64,000 nt of DNA from Plasmodiophora brassicae (GCA_039704465.1 JASFAU010000004.1:1575488-1639487); one strand, 5' to 3'. Counted from the stretch's first letter, positions 11,430 through 22,528 are shown. Made by a program: numbers and translations. The notes: generated by a model not told the origin, from the letters alone.

Positions 11430-14400
11430 ATGACGTCGCCCGGGAGGCGCGCCCGCGCCACCGCCGCTCAGCTCCAGCGCTTACTACCGCATGCTGCGAC
11501 CGGGTGGTGGCATCGTGCGACGTGGGCGCGACGTCGACTCGTCTCGAGCAGGCCTGGTCCGCGCCATCAGGCGCCGTTGTCGGCGTACCAGGCGTTCCTC
11601 AGGTCGCCGTCTGTGCCGCTGGCGGTTCGCGCGCTGAAGCACGACGCCGACCCGCAGGCTGGGTGGGACGTGTTCCAGCACGTCGTGTCGTCGCCGGCGT
11701 TGGCGCCGCGCATCCCGTTCTTCCAGGCGATGCTGATGTTCTGCCGGCGCCGCCTGCCCGGCAAGGCGCCCGACGTCCTGCGCGCTGCCCTCGACCGGGG
11801 CGTTGCTGTCAACGACACCCTGTTCTGCACGTTCGTCGGCGCGTGCCGGGCGGCCGACCCGCCCCTGTGCCAGGACGTCGTCGACCTGTACGCGCGATGC
11901 GGGCCGCGATCGCACAACGTGATCGCCAGCGTCGCCAACGTCTGCCGCCTGGCCAAGCAACCGGGCCCTGCGCTGGGCCTGCTGCAGGACGCCGTCGATG
12001 GCGACGTCGAGTTCGGCGAGGTCCTGACGTCGGTCCTGTCGGCCTGCTGCGCCGACGCCCGGAGCGCGGCCGGCGCCGACGTTGCCCAGCGTCTCGTCGA
12101 CCTGGTGCGCTCGGGGCGTATCCCGGCGTACGCCCACAACCAGGCGATCTTCGGCAACCTGATCAAGGCGCTGCTGTCGCAGGCGCGGTTCGACGCCGCC
12201 GTCGACGTCACGTCCGTCATGGAGGGCGTCGGCGTGGCCCCGTCGTCGGTGACCTATACGCTCCTGCTGTCGTCGCTGATCAGGGCGGCCCAGCTGTCGT
12301 TGGCGATGTCGGTGTTCGAGCGCATGGCGGGTCGTCGGGTCGCCGTCGGCGTCCCCGTTTTCGCGTCGCTCGTGGCCGCGTGCAAACGCGCCGACGACGC
12401 CCGGCGCCACCTCGCCGTGCTCTACGATCACGCGCTCGCCAACCCGGCCCTGCTGCTGCACGACGACTTCGCCGCGTGCTCGTTGATATCCGCGTTCGAC
12501 GCCGTTGGCTATCTTGCCACGGCAGAAGCCGTGTTCGCGCGCCGCTGTGCCGCGTCCGTCCCCGACGCGCCCGTCTTCATGGCCATGATGACCGCGTACG
12601 TTCGTCACAGCCGCAGTGGCGGGCGCCCCGCCGGCGACGTCGTCGGCAAGGCCCTGTCGGTGTTCGCCTCCATGGTCGAACACGGCGTCCCGGTGGACGG
12701 GCGCGCGTTCACCGCCCTGGTCTCGGCCTGCCGAGGGTACTCGCTGCCCGCCGTCCAGCGCCTGCACGACTACGCCACCGGGTCGCCGGCGCTGCTGGAC
12801 GACGACTTTGTCGTCAGCGCGTTCATATCCGCCTATGCCGACTGCGACGCGATTGTCGCCGCCGAACAGACGTTCCAGGCCCGGTGCGCTTCTGGACGTC
12901 CCGCCCCTGGCGAATGCGTGTTCAGCGCGATGGTCGCCGCCTACACGCGCCATGGCATGTTCGACGAGGGCATGCGCGCGTTCGAGGCGTTCCGGGCGTC
13001 GTCGTCGTCGTCGTCGCTGTCTGTCGAGGCGCACACGACGGCGCTGTCGCTGTTCAGCAAGGCGGGCCGCATCGCCCAGGCCATGTCCGTCTTCGAGACG
13101 GCCCTGCGGCAGGGCGTGCGCGTTGACGGGCGCGTCGTCGCCGAGCTGGTCACCGCCTGCAGACGGGGCTCCTGCCGGGCGTCGCTGGACCAGGTCCACA
13201 GGCACGCGTCCGACCGCGCGTACCTCATGCAGGACGATCGGGTCGTCAGCGCGCTCATCGCCGCCTACTCCTGTACGGTCGAGTCGCTCGCCGTCGCCGA
13301 GCAGGTCTTCGCGCGACGACGAGCCGTCGGCGCGCCCGGCGTCGTCGTGTTCAATGCGATGATATCGGCCTATGGCGGGCACGGGCGCCTGGCGAACGCG
13401 ACGGCGGTCTTCGACGACCTGAAAGGCGTCGGCGTGCCACCCAACGACGTGACGCTCTGTAGCCTGCTGTCGGCGTGCAATCAGGTCGGCGCCGTTCGCC
13501 TGGCGATGTCGATCGTCGACGAGTTCGAGCGCGCCTGGCGGATCCCGCCCCGGTCGCTGGAGACGTGCACGACGCTGCTGTCGCTGTACTCCAGGGGGGA
13601 CTGCCTGGCGGAGGCGTTCGCCCTGCTCGACGCCATGGTGCAATCGGGGACGCCGATCGAGACGCTGGTCTTCTGCGGCCTGGTCGGCGCCTGCAGGCGC
13701 GGCGCCGACGTGGCCGGCCTGGCCCGCCTGCACCGGTACGCGGCGTCGACCGACCTGCTCGAGCACGACAACGTCGTCGCGTCGTTCATCACGGCGTACG
13801 GCGAGTGCCGCCGCGTGCCCGACGCCGAGGCCGTCTACCGCGACGCTCGCCGCCCGGGCGTTCACGCGACGACGGCCATGATTGGGGCGTACGGCCAGAA
13901 CGGCCTGCCCGACACGGCCGAGCGGTTGCTGGACGACGTGCAGGCGGACGCGGCACCGCCCGCCTTTGCCTGCGTCGTCGCCGCCTACGGGCGCCTGTCG
14001 CTGGCCGCCGATCTGCGACGCCTGCACCGCGTCGCTGAATCGAAGGCGTTCCTGTCGGACGCGTTCGTCGTCAGCGCGTTGGCGGCCTCGTACGGACGCT
14101 GCGCCGACTGGGCGTCGGTGCGGGCGATGCACGACGTCGCCCGTCGCCATGGCCTGATGGGCGACGGCGGCGTCGTCAACGCCCTGATCTCCGCCTATGG
14201 GCAATGCGGGGACCCGGGCACCGCCGAGCGCCTGTTCGTCGAGGGCAGGTCGACCGCCGACCCGTCCGCCCTGTCCACGGTCGTCGCCGCCTACGGGCGC
14301 CTGTCCCAGCTGGCCGACCTGCGCCGCCTGCACCAGGTCGCCGCCGAGGAGTCGCTCCTGGCGCAGGTCGCCGTCGTCAGCGCGTTCATCTCGTCGTACG

Positions 14401-15398
14401 CGCAGTGTGGCCAGCTGGCCGAATCCGAGCGCCTGTTCCGGGACCTGGCGGCGACGCCCGACACGAGCACGTTCAACGCGATGATCGCCGCGTACAGCCA
14501 TCACGCCCGGCTGACGAGCGCCCTGGACACGTACGAACGCCTCCAGCGGGCCGGCCTGAAGCCGAACGACGTGACGCTCGTGTCGCTGCTGACGGCCTGC
14601 AGCCACGTCGGCGACCTGCAGCGGGCGCTGGCGATCACGGCCGAGTTCACGACGGCATGGGGGATCCGGGTCGACGCGCGCCACACGAATTGCCTCGTCG
14701 ACCTGCACGCCCGCATGGGCAACCTGGACGAAGCGGAGCGGTTCATCGGCGACGCGTCCGACGTGACGTCCTGGATGACGGTCCTGGGCGCCTGCCGCAA
14801 GCACGACGACCTGGCCCGGGCCGAGCGCGTCTTCGCGACGATCCTGTCGCTGCCCGACAGCCCCGATGTCCTGTCGCACCTGCCGGCCGCCTACGTGCTC
14901 ATGTCGAACGTGTACGCTGCGAACGGGCGCCTGGCGGACGTGCAGCGTCTACGTCGGGCCATGCGGGCCCGGGGCCTGACCAAGGTCCCCGGGCAGACGT
15001 CGCTGCTGCTGCCCGACCGCACCGTCCGCTTCGTGTGCGACGACGACAGGTACCGGTCGGATGCGGGCCTGCGCGACGCCCATGGTCGCATGCTGGAGGA
15101 CCTGCGCGCGTCTGGGTACACCCCTGACCTAGGCGTCGTGACGAGGCGTACGTCGTCGGCCGACGAGGCGCGCGCGTCCGTCTGTCGTCACAGCGAGAAA
15201 CTGGCGATCGCCTACGCCCTGGCAGCGCTGGCGCCCGGGGAGCCCATCTACGCGACGAACAACCTGCGCGTGTGCCCCGACTGCCACGAGGCCACCAAAC
15301 GCGTGTCGGCCCTGTACGCTCGCGACATTTATATTCGCGATGCGAACCGTCACCATCACTTCCGGGACGGGCACTGCTCCTGTGGCGACTATTGGTGA
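11430..15398 (+). CDS. DYW-type pentatricopeptide repeat protein, predicted organellar C-to-U RNA editing factor
   Basis: Intronless 1322-aa protein. Its Arg/Ala-rich N-terminus (MTSPGRRARATAAQL...) fits a mitochondrial presequence. More than 25 PPR motifs follow, many in long/short alternation as in PLS-class proteins (for example VFNAMISAYGGHGRLANA and TFNAMIAAYSHHARLTSA). After the last motif come an E/E+-like segment (SWMTVLGACRKHDDLARAE), the PG-box region (KVPGQTSLLLPD) and a complete DYW domain. The zinc-site residues of the cytidine deaminase are all present: HSE, then CPDC, then HHFRDGHCSCGDYW at the very end. Plant and some protist DYW proteins convert C to U in organellar transcripts. 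The ATG at 11430 is the first in frame before the presequence. Confidence 0.95.
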   Translation: MTSPGRRARATAAQLQRLLPHAATGWWHRATWARRRLVSSRPGPRHQAPLSAYQAFLRSPSVPLAVRALKHDADPQAGWDVFQHVVSSPALAPRIPFFQAMLMFCRRRLPGKAPDVLRAALDRGVAVNDTLFCTFVGACRAADPPLCQDVVDLYARCGPRSHNVIASVANVCRLAKQPGPALGLLQDAVDGDVEFGEVLTSVLSACCADARSAAGADVAQRLVDLVRSGRIPAYAHNQAIFGNLIKALLSQARFDAAVDVTSVMEGVGVAPSSVTYTLLLSSLIRAAQLSLAMSVFERMAGRRVAVGVPVFASLVAACKRADDARRHLAVLYDHALANPALLLHDDFAACSLISAFDAVGYLATAEAVFARRCAASVPDAPVFMAMMTAYVRHSRSGGRPAGDVVGKALSVFASMVEHGVPVDGRAFTALVSACRGYSLPAVQRLHDYATGSPALLDDDFVVSAFISAYADCDAIVAAEQTFQARCASGRPAPGECVFSAMVAAYTRHGMFDEGMRAFEAFRASSSSSSLSVEAHTTALSLFSKAGRIAQAMSVFETALRQGVRVDGRVVAELVTACRRGSCRASLDQVHRHASDRAYLMQDDRVVSALIAAYSCTVESLAVAEQVFARRRAVGAPGVVVFNAMISAYGGHGRLANATAVFDDLKGVGVPPNDVTLCSLLSACNQVGAVRLAMSIVDEFERAWRIPPRSLETCTTLLSLYSRGDCLAEAFALLDAMVQSGTPIETLVFCGLVGACRRGADVAGLARLHRYAASTDLLEHDNVVASFITAYGECRRVPDAEAVYRDARRPGVHATTAMIGAYGQNGLPDTAERLLDDVQADAAPPAFACVVAAYGRLSLAADLRRLHRVAESKAFLSDAFVVSALAASYGRCADWASVRAMHDVARRHGLMGDGGVVNALISAYGQCGDPGTAERLFVEGRSTADPSALSTVVAAYGRLSQLADLRRLHQVAAEESLLAQVAVVSAFISSYAQCGQLAESERLFRDLAATPDTSTFNAMIAAYSHHARLTSALDTYERLQRAGLKPNDVTLVSLLTACSHVGDLQRALAITAEFTTAWGIRVDARHTNCLVDLHARMGNLDEAERFIGDASDVTSWMTVLGACRKHDDLARAERVFATILSLPDSPDVLSHLPAAYVLMSNVYAANGRLADVQRLRRAMRARGLTKVPGQTSLLLPDRTVRFVCDDDRYRSDAGLRDAHGRMLEDLRASGYTPDLGVVTRRTSSADEARASVCRHSEKLAIAYALAALAPGEPIYATNNLRVCPDCHEATKRVSALYARDIYIRDANRHHHFRDGHCSCGDYW

Positions 15399-15970
15399 AT
15401 ACGAACGTACAATAATAATATGGTATTCATATCGGACGCGGGGCGCGACACTGCTGCAACACGTCGACGATGGTAGCTATGGCGGGTTGTCGTTCAGTTT
15501 AGGGCACGACTCTGCCTCCTGTGCGCCGACTAGCTGGCGATCGATATTGACCCTATCGAACGATCCAGTACCGCATGCATGTGGGGAACCTGGGCCTGTG
15601 CCCGGGTTCACGGCCATCAATCGAGCTGTGTGGGCGTCCGTAATTCGTCGCTTCACATCTCACCGGTCGCTCGTGACCGCTGTCCAGATCGTGTTGTGTT
15701 TCTGCAGATGGTACATGCGCCGTCGCACGGAAACGACCAGACGGCCACCCGTGGATCGTCAGTCCGTCACACAAGGCGACGAGCGGTGGGCGGCGTCGGT
15801 CGACGGGACCTGCGTCATTTGGTGCTCACCCTAGGGTCCGCAGTCGCAGAGATCGCTGTCTTCTATGACTGGGTGGGGGATCACCACCAACGTACCGTAC
15901 CTCTGGACTGGCCACACAGCGCACCTGGGAGTGGAGGCCAAAGAGAGGAGCACTTTGGCGCCGGCCAACG
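15399..15970. other. Intergenic, 572 bp
   Basis: Lies between two co-directional genes and must hold the PPR 3' end and the receptor promoter. Open frames here lack recognisable domains. Nothing else seen. Confidence 0.5.
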
Positions 15971-18640
15971 ATGACAACTATCCGTCCTGCCCTGTTCGTT
16001 TCGCTCCTGTTCGCCCCGCTGGCCAGCGCATTCCAGAACCTGTCGCAGTGTGCGATCTGCGACGGCTCCAATGCCGGCAACGTCGTCATCCAGATCAGCC
16101 CCGACGGCTGTACGTGTCCCGGGCGCGTTTGTCTCGACCATGTCGATGTGCTGACACTGTCCCACTCCCCACAGCCGTCCTGACAGCGCTGCCCACGCCG
16201 GCGTACGTACCGCCTGCCTGCGTGCCTGCCTGCGCACGTGCTGGGCGTTAACGGTGGGCGCTCGTGCATGACAGGACGTCCGACGAGCAGTTCGTCATGA
16301 TCATGAACCTGCTGAAGACGCAAAGTCCAACGGCGGCCGTCCTATACATGGACGTGATCTGGGCGGGCGACATGGCCGGCTACCTGTCCGACCTGGGCAC
16401 GCTGCTGACCCCGCAGCAGCTGGACGCGCCGATCCCGTTCGAGCAGGACTACGCCACCGTCAAGGGCGTCCGGGTCGGCGCGCCCTACTTCATCGACACG
16501 GGCTTCCTGTACTATCGCAAGGACCTGCTCGCCAAGTACGGGTACTCGGGGCCGCCGACGACCTGGGACGAGATGGAGGCGATGGCGGCCACGATCCAGG
16601 CCGGCGAGCAGGCGCACAACCCGAACTTCTGGGGCTACGTCTGGCCGGGCGCCGCCACCGAGGGCCTGTCCTGCATCCTGCTGGAGGTGTTTGCGACGCA
16701 CGGCGCCGGGACGATCGTCGAGGAGGACGGGACCGTGTCGCTGAACAACCCGCTGGGCCTGGCCGCCCTGACGCGCATGGTCAACTGGATCGGGACGATA
16801 TCGCCGCCCAGCGTCACCAGCATGAACAACCCGACGTCGCTGGCCGCGTTCACGGCCGGCAACGCGGCGTTCCATCGCGACTGGCCCGGGGCGCTGTCCA
16901 CGATCAAGGGGACCTTCGTCGAGCACGTCACCGGGATCACCCTGGTGCCCAGCAACGGCGGATCGACCAGGCACCACGGGACGCTCGGCGGCTGGATGAT
17001 CGGCGTGAACAAGCACGCGGTGGCGCAGGCCCGCGCCGGCCAGCTGGTCGCCGAGCTGATCAGCGACGCGCACCAGATCGCCCAGTTCTACTCGCACACC
17101 AAGATGCCGGTCAGCAAGGGCATCTACATGGGCCAGGGGCTGTGCGCCCCGTCCAACCCGAACGTGACGCAGATCTGCGACGTGGGCACGGTCCCGAGCG
17201 ACTACCTCGTGGCCAGGTGGTCCAAGGTCGCCTCGCCCAACTACCAGGCGACGTCGGCCATGGTGTACAGCGCGGTCAACAAGGCCTTGCTCGGGGCCGT
17301 ATCGCCCAGGGCGACCCTGGCCTTGCTGGAGTGCCAGATCACCCTCCGGCTGCATGGCGAAGGCGCCCTGCCGATGCAGTGCCTGACCGAGATCGCGGTC
17401 AGCACCTGGGCGCTGACCACGAACCTCGTCCTGACCGCCATCGCCCTGGTCGTCGTGACGGCGGCCGCCGTCGGCATCGCGGTCCACAGGAACCATCCCG
17501 TGATGAAGGCCGCCGCGCCCCTGTTCTGCCTGACGATTTGTATCGGCGGCATCGTCCTGCTGGTGTCCAACATCGCGGCGGGCCTGCACCCGGCTCGGTA
17601 CCCGGGCGCGTGCTGGGCCACGGCCTGGCTGACCTGTATCGGGTACGTACGTCCGGCGACGACAACAACGGTGCCCCCCCCCGTCTGGTGTGTTGTCGAT
17701 GATGCCGACGGGGCGACGTGCACAGGTTCATGGTCATGATGGGCGCCCTGTTCGTCAAGCACTGGCGCGTCGGGCAGATCTTCCAGCAGGTGAAATCGGG
17801 CCGAGCCATGGGCGTCGTCAAGATCACCAATGGCGACGTCGCCAAGCGCGTCGCCCTGCTCGTTGCCCTCGACGTCGTCGTCATCGGCATCTGGATGGGT
17901 GCTGACGCGCGCGACCGCCGACGCGGGCAGACCTGGTCTGACAGGGAACGCTGTACTGTGCAGGCGCCCAAGGGTCCAGCCCGTCCTACGCGCGCGTCAT
18001 GCAAGCGTCGACCTGCCCGTGCCAGAACGCGGATCTGCATCAGTTCGTGACGGCGTGCACGCTGAACGCCGGCGGGCTGTGGACCGTCGTCGTCCTGCAC
18101 GGCATCGTCGTCGTCTGGGGCACCGTCATGGCCATCCACACGCGTAGCATCCCCATGCTTCTCTTCAACGAATCGGTACGGGGAGGGTGCCGGCGCGGGA
18201 GGCAGTACTGCTCGCTGACTGGCAACGCGGGCGTGTCCCCCAGTAATTCATGGGCCTCACAACGTACAACATCGCGCTGATCATGGTCCTGACCGTGCCC
18301 GTGATGGTCATCGCGGAGGCGAACCCGTCCATGCAACTCATGGTCCGGTCGGTGGCCTGCGTCCTCGTCGTCACCCTGACGATCGTCGTCCTATTCGGCT
18401 ACAAATTCTACCTGATCTTCTCCATGACGCCCGACCAGATCACGTCGCTCACCGTACGTGACGCGCTCGTGGTGCCGGGTCGGTTCGCTTGCTGAGCGCG
18501 CCCCGCCCGCGTAGAAACGCACCGTGATGGACGCCGGCACCGCCGGCAAAGGCGACGACCCCGACGTTGCCGGCGTGTCGGTGGCCGCCTCAGGGCGTCC
18601 AACGGCGGCTGGTACGACCAGGCCAAACAACCACCTCTGA
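15971..18640 (+). CDS. Class C (7tm_3, GABA-B-like) receptor with an extracellular type-1 solute-binding domain
   Basis: The signal peptide is MTTIRPALFVSLLFAPLASA. Deduced exons are 15971-16113, 16275-17642, 17726-17898, 17964-18175, about 18247-18453 and 18515-18640, coding for ~743 aa. Residues ~25-440 resemble bacterial ABC family-1 sugar-binding proteins: VLYMDVIWAGDMAGYL, GAPYFIDTGFLYYRKDLL, TTWDEMEAMA, AFHRDWPGALS. The heptahelical part starts at WALTTNLVLTAIALVVV. It includes the splice-created CIGFMVMMGALFVKHWRV, IWMGAQGSS, the FNES motif before TM6 and FYLIFSMTPDQITSL near the end. Introns 2 and 5 begin GTACGT. The fusion is known in Dictyostelium and chytrid-like receptors; ligand unknown, possibly a small solute. 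Oddity: between FNES and the next codon TTC, the only acceptor AG (18242-18243) leaves an in-frame TAA (18244-18246). Confidence 0.85.
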
Positions 18641-18876
18641 TGCCCACGTCTACGTTCTCCGGCGACGGACCATTGAGTGACATCCCGGCAACGTCTCGCG
18701 ACGCCTCCCATCCAGCGCTATCAATAAACAAGACAAGCTGGCTGTGTGTGCAGCAGCAGGGCCCATGGCCATCACCGTCACGCGACGGGGGGCTATCGAT
18801 CGAAGCGCGCAGCGTGGTGGCGGGCGACAGAGCTGTTTCGAGCAGCGCGGGGCGGTGTCGCGCGGGCCGTCGGCCA

Positions 18877-19203
18877 ATGGCGTCGTCGTGGTCGCCCCCG
18901 TCGGACTATGTCGAGGTTGGTCACGCCCGCGCATGGCAGTGCTTGTGGCCTGACGTCCCGCCCCAGCAAATGATGGAGTGCAAGCGGAAGCGCGCGCTGA
19001 CGATCGACAACTGGAAGGGGCTGGCGCTCGGGTTCACGGTCGGCAACCTGCTGACGGCGCGGGCCGTCCCCCGACACCTGCCGCTGTACGTCCGCCTCCT
19101 GCCCATGTTCGCGATGACCTGCGCCGGCATCTACTACGACGACAGCTGCGTTCGGCAAGCCTGCCACCACGACATCGTCTGCCGTACGACAACGTCGACC
19201 TAG
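18877..19203 (+). CDS. Small two-TM protein, unknown
   Basis: A 108-aa frame starts at ATG 18877 (MASSWSPPSDYVEVG). The central part holds two short hydrophobic stretches, LALGFTVGNLLTA and VRLLPMFAMTCAGIYY, separated by a basic turn (RAVPRHLPLY). The C-terminal part is Cys-rich (DSCVRQACHHDIVC). The size and layout resemble small mitochondrial membrane proteins, but I recognise no family. It ends 83 bp from the ORC1 stop codon, tail to tail. A spliced 3' end is possible. Confidence 0.5.
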   Translation: MASSWSPPSDYVEVGHARAWQCLWPDVPPQQMMECKRKRALTIDNWKGLALGFTVGNLLTARAVPRHLPLYVRLLPMFAMTCAGIYYDDSCVRQACHHDIVCRTTTST

Positions 19204-19286
19204 TCAGCAACGTCGACCCACAGGGCCGTCGTGTTTCAATTAACATCCAGCAGCCGGGCGGGGGCGGCTGTGGAGACACAGCAACG

Positions 19287-21546
19287 CTACCTGCTCGTCG
19301 TGTCGAACAGCGCCGACAGGTCCTTGTCGTATGGCGACCCACGAACGGCGAACACGATGTCGGGCTCACTGACGGCCAGCTCGATGCCCGGCCGGGGCCT
19401 GCCTCTCCTGTCGACCAGGCGGATGACGTTGGCGTCGGCGAGGCCGTCGATGATCCGGTGCAGGTCGGCGCGCGCCAGCTCCTGACGCCCCTGCTGGGTC
19501 GCGATTCGCCCGTGTCGCCGCACAACGCTGTCGTAGTCGGCGACGTACAGGCCCGTTTGGTGGAGGTCCTGGACGACGGCGCACAGGACGACGAGTTCAT
19601 GGTAGGACGCCATGCGGATCAGCTGGACGGCGACGGTGTCCTCCAGGAGCTTCCTGGCGGCCACGACATGGCTGAACGTCAGCGTCGTGCCCGTGCCGTC
19701 CGCCTGTGCCAGCTCGACGGCCGACTCCATCAGCCGGAGCGCTTGCCGGACGTCGCCGCACGTGCCGGCGACGGTGGCGGCACACAACGAGACGGCGTCG
19801 TTGGTGACGTCCAGGTCGGAGACGCTCCGCAACCTCGACACGATGATCTCCATGATCTGGTCCTTCGTGTACGCCTCGAAGTTGAGGCGCTGGAACCCGA
19901 GGCGGCTGAACACGCGCGACTCGAGGCGCTCGGGCAGGTCGATCCGGTTGGCAATGGCGATGATGACCAGGCCCGCCGACGGCGTCGACGGCAACCCGAA
20001 CAGGTTGTACACGACGCGGTTCTGCTTGCCCTGGATCAGGTAGTCGAACTCGTCCAGGACGACGACCACAACGGGGGCCTTCTTCTTGCGTCGCCCCTTC
20101 ACCGACGCCGGCGAGAAGTACTCCTGTCGGACGCGTCAGCATGTCGTGTGCCACAGGGCGTGGTCGTCGCACGCGCGGCCAGACCTGCAGGTTCAGCAGC
20201 GCCCGCCCGGGCGACACGTTCCGTTTGGAGGCGCCGATCGCGCTCCACAACGCCGAGTAGACGTGGACGGGCGACTGGAGCTTGAGGGCGTTGATCTCGA
20301 CGGGCCTGAACGGGAGCGTCCTGCTCAGCGTGTCGATGACGCGGCGCACCGTGGCCGTCTTGCCCGTGCCCGGCTGCCCGCTGACGTACAGGCCGGCCCC
20401 GTACCCGCCCACCCGAACCGCATCGGTGATGAACTGTTGGATCTCGGCAAACTCCAGGTCGCGACACGGGAGCGACGTCGGCGCCGACGACAGTTGCATG
20501 CGCCCGATCGCGTCCGACACGTCCGCCTCGGCGCGTTGCACGTCGACGACCTCCATGGCATGACCCGCGCCCGCGTCGCTTTCGAGCAGCGGGCGCCGTA
20601 CCCGGTGGACGATGTCGTAGCGATGCCGAAGCAGGTACGCGCTGAAGGCCTTGTTCGTCCTCCGGCCCTTCTTCGTGGCCTTCCTGCGCTCCCCCTCGGC
20701 ACCGACGCGGATCGGGATCGGCGCGCGCCCCACGATCGCATGCAGCGGGACGTCGTACCTCGTCGTCGTCAGCAGCAGTTCGTTGTCGAACATCGCCGTC
20801 GGATCGCATCGCGTCTGGCGCGGTCGCACGAAGAAGTGCACCTGGGCGAGGTTGCCCTTGGCGACGAACAGGACGACGCGGGCCAGGAACGGCCCGTCCT
20901 CGTCCGTCGTCGACGGCGGCGTGCCCCATAACCTCGTCCGGATCGGTCCGGGAACGGCAGACGGACGCATGACGACGTCGTCGCCGACGCGAAGGTGCAG
21001 GGTGCCGATCTTGGCCGACGACCCGGATTTGGCGGTCGACATCGAACGCCGCCGATCGTCGCTGACGGCCGGCCCGTCACCATCACCAGCGTCGTCGGCG
21101 TCGGCGTCGGCGACGGTGAGCTTCGCGATGCGATCGGAACAGGTCAGCCCTGAATCCGGACAGTGCCACTGGTCGACGGCCTCGCCGATGGCCGCCCGAT
21201 CGGGGACGCAGTCGGCACAGATGGCCTGCAGGCAGGACCCGCACGGGTACAGGACGCCCGGTTCGTGGCACACGACGCAGACGTCGTCGTTCTCGATCGA
21301 GGTCGACGGCAGCGCAGCCGCTGCGCCCGCATGGGCGTACGTCGACGCCAATAAGGACGCCCACGCGGAGTCGATCGCGTTCGCAGGGGTGGCCGGCGGC
21401 GTCGACGGGTCGCGCCTGGCGCGCTTCGTCGGCGATTCGTCGTCGTCGCGACGTGTCGAGCGCCGCGACGGCGTCTGGCAACGGCGTCCGTCCGAGTGCA
21501 CGGCCGGGACGGCACGCAGCGACGACGTCTTCTTGGACCGCGCCAT
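19287..21546 (-). CDS. ORC1: Origin recognition complex subunit 1 with PHD-like finger and BAH domain
   Basis: Largest ORC subunit, which loads the MCM helicase at origins. Exons 21546-20185 and 20123-19287 give 732 aa. A basic N-terminus is followed at about residues 88-135 by a Cys-rich finger (CVVCHEPGVLYPCGSC, AICADCVP, WHCPDSGLTC), PHD-like. A BAH domain spans about 172-290 (LHLRVGDDVVMRP, ARVVLFVAKGNLAQVHFF, FDNELLLTT). The AAA+ module has Walker [12 protein letters not shown], Walker B VVVVLDEFDYL, sensor 1 IAIANRIDLPERL and sensor 2 GDVRQALRLM. A winged-helix region forms the C-terminus. The 61-nt intron removes GTCTGG...GACAG. A PHD finger plus BAH is the plant ORC1 arrangement; animal and yeast ORC1 lack the finger. 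Confidence 0.95.
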
Positions 21547-22157
21547 TTAGGCGTCGATGCGATTCCCAGGCGATGCGTTTGGGGACCCGGACCCCCCACA
21601 GTCCGCGCCAACACCGCGGAGGACGGACAGTACACTCTAGATACAAATGCACGCGATAAAGCCATAAAATAGTACTCGTGCACGCGGTAAAGTCATACTA
21701 TGAATAGTGTCAGCTTGTCTGTTGACACTCTTTTATGGAATTCGTCACGTTTAGCTTACAGTTCAGGAATTATTTTGAAGTTTTCTGCATCCACGGCTTC
21801 CAGTATATCCAGAGCGACTCCCGATAGAGACACTGCAGTGCCGAAGGCCGCAACCGCCAGACCCATTGTCCGCAGCCGCGAATGATCGGGCCACCTGGTT
21901 GTCATCCCCACGGTGCAGAAACCGGCGACAGTTACTGCCCATCCTGCCAGCACATGCCCCAAATAGTCGCACCGTTACAGCCTTGTCGCATAATACCGAA
22001 TACCTATTGCGGCAAAGTGGATGCTCCGAGGTTCGGTCTTTCGGACGCCTGCGGCACTCGTTCACCACCGTACCCTGTCAGCCGTTCGAAAGGTTCATGC
22101 ACCCAACTCCCAAATGAGACGAACAGAAAAGAAGGGCGCCCATTATAAGCAAAACGG
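21547..22157. other. Intergenic, AT-richer
   Basis: No gene firmly supported. On the minus strand 21962-21756 stays open and reads as two hydrophobic stretches (WAVTVAGFCTVGM; GLAVAAFGTAVSLSGVAL) ending FKIIPEL. It could be a 3' exon of an unrecognised membrane protein, since its first codon is TTG and an acceptor-like AG lies just upstream. Confidence 0.35.
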
Positions 22158-22322
22158 ATCCGCTGACAGCGCACGGCACATAAAGCCTGCCAAGCAGTTG
22201 CCGGCCAGCTGTTGTTCCCCACAGTCAGTATGGGGGTGTTACACCCCACGCGCGTTACATGGGTGTGGTAGTCGTGCAATGGGGATCCGGTTGATGTCAT
22301 TTGGGTTTGGGCGGTGGGCGCG

Positions 22323-22454
22323 ATGACGTCGGGGGACGAGATGAAGACGTCGTCCGAGTGCCGACTCTGTTGGCAGAAGCTGTTCCGCAACGACGAGCGG
22401 TGGAAGACGGAGCTCGCTCGCCGTTCACCGTCCTTGACGGTAGGGACCCACTGA
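22323..22454 (+). CDS. Small ORF in the left arm of the hairpin repeat (43 aa), doubtful
   Basis: ATG 22323 to TGA 22454 reads MTSGDEMKTSSECRLCWQ and ends LTVGTH. It contains one CxxC pair, like the first half of a zinc knuckle. The mirror copy in the other arm keeps the same start, length and stop, but most differences between them change the amino acid, which argues against purifying selection. Confidence 0.25.
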   Translation: MTSGDEMKTSSECRLCWQKLFRNDERWKTELARRSPSLTVGTH

Positions 22455-22528
22455 AACGCCTCAAACTGACGTATAATATCATTTGACTTCCAGGCATGCC
22501 AGTGGTATTATACGTCACTTGATGCGTT

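Noticed and set aside
11484..14879. 1131-codon open frame on the minus strand inside the first PPR gene
   Set aside because: Antisense shadow of a GC-rich coding sequence; composition is Arg/Gly/Val/Asp-rich without motifs, while the plus strand has PPR repeats and a full DYW domain.
16342..17589. 415-codon minus-strand frame opposite the receptor gene
   Set aside because: Gly/Arg/Asp/His-rich shadow; the plus strand carries the solute-binding and TM segments.
18244..18246. Stop-codon reassignment of TAA as an explanation of the receptor anomaly
   Set aside because: TAA terminates other genes here (CaM-kinase at 10239, ClpB at 44836, the lectin at 10323), so a genome-wide code change is not supported.
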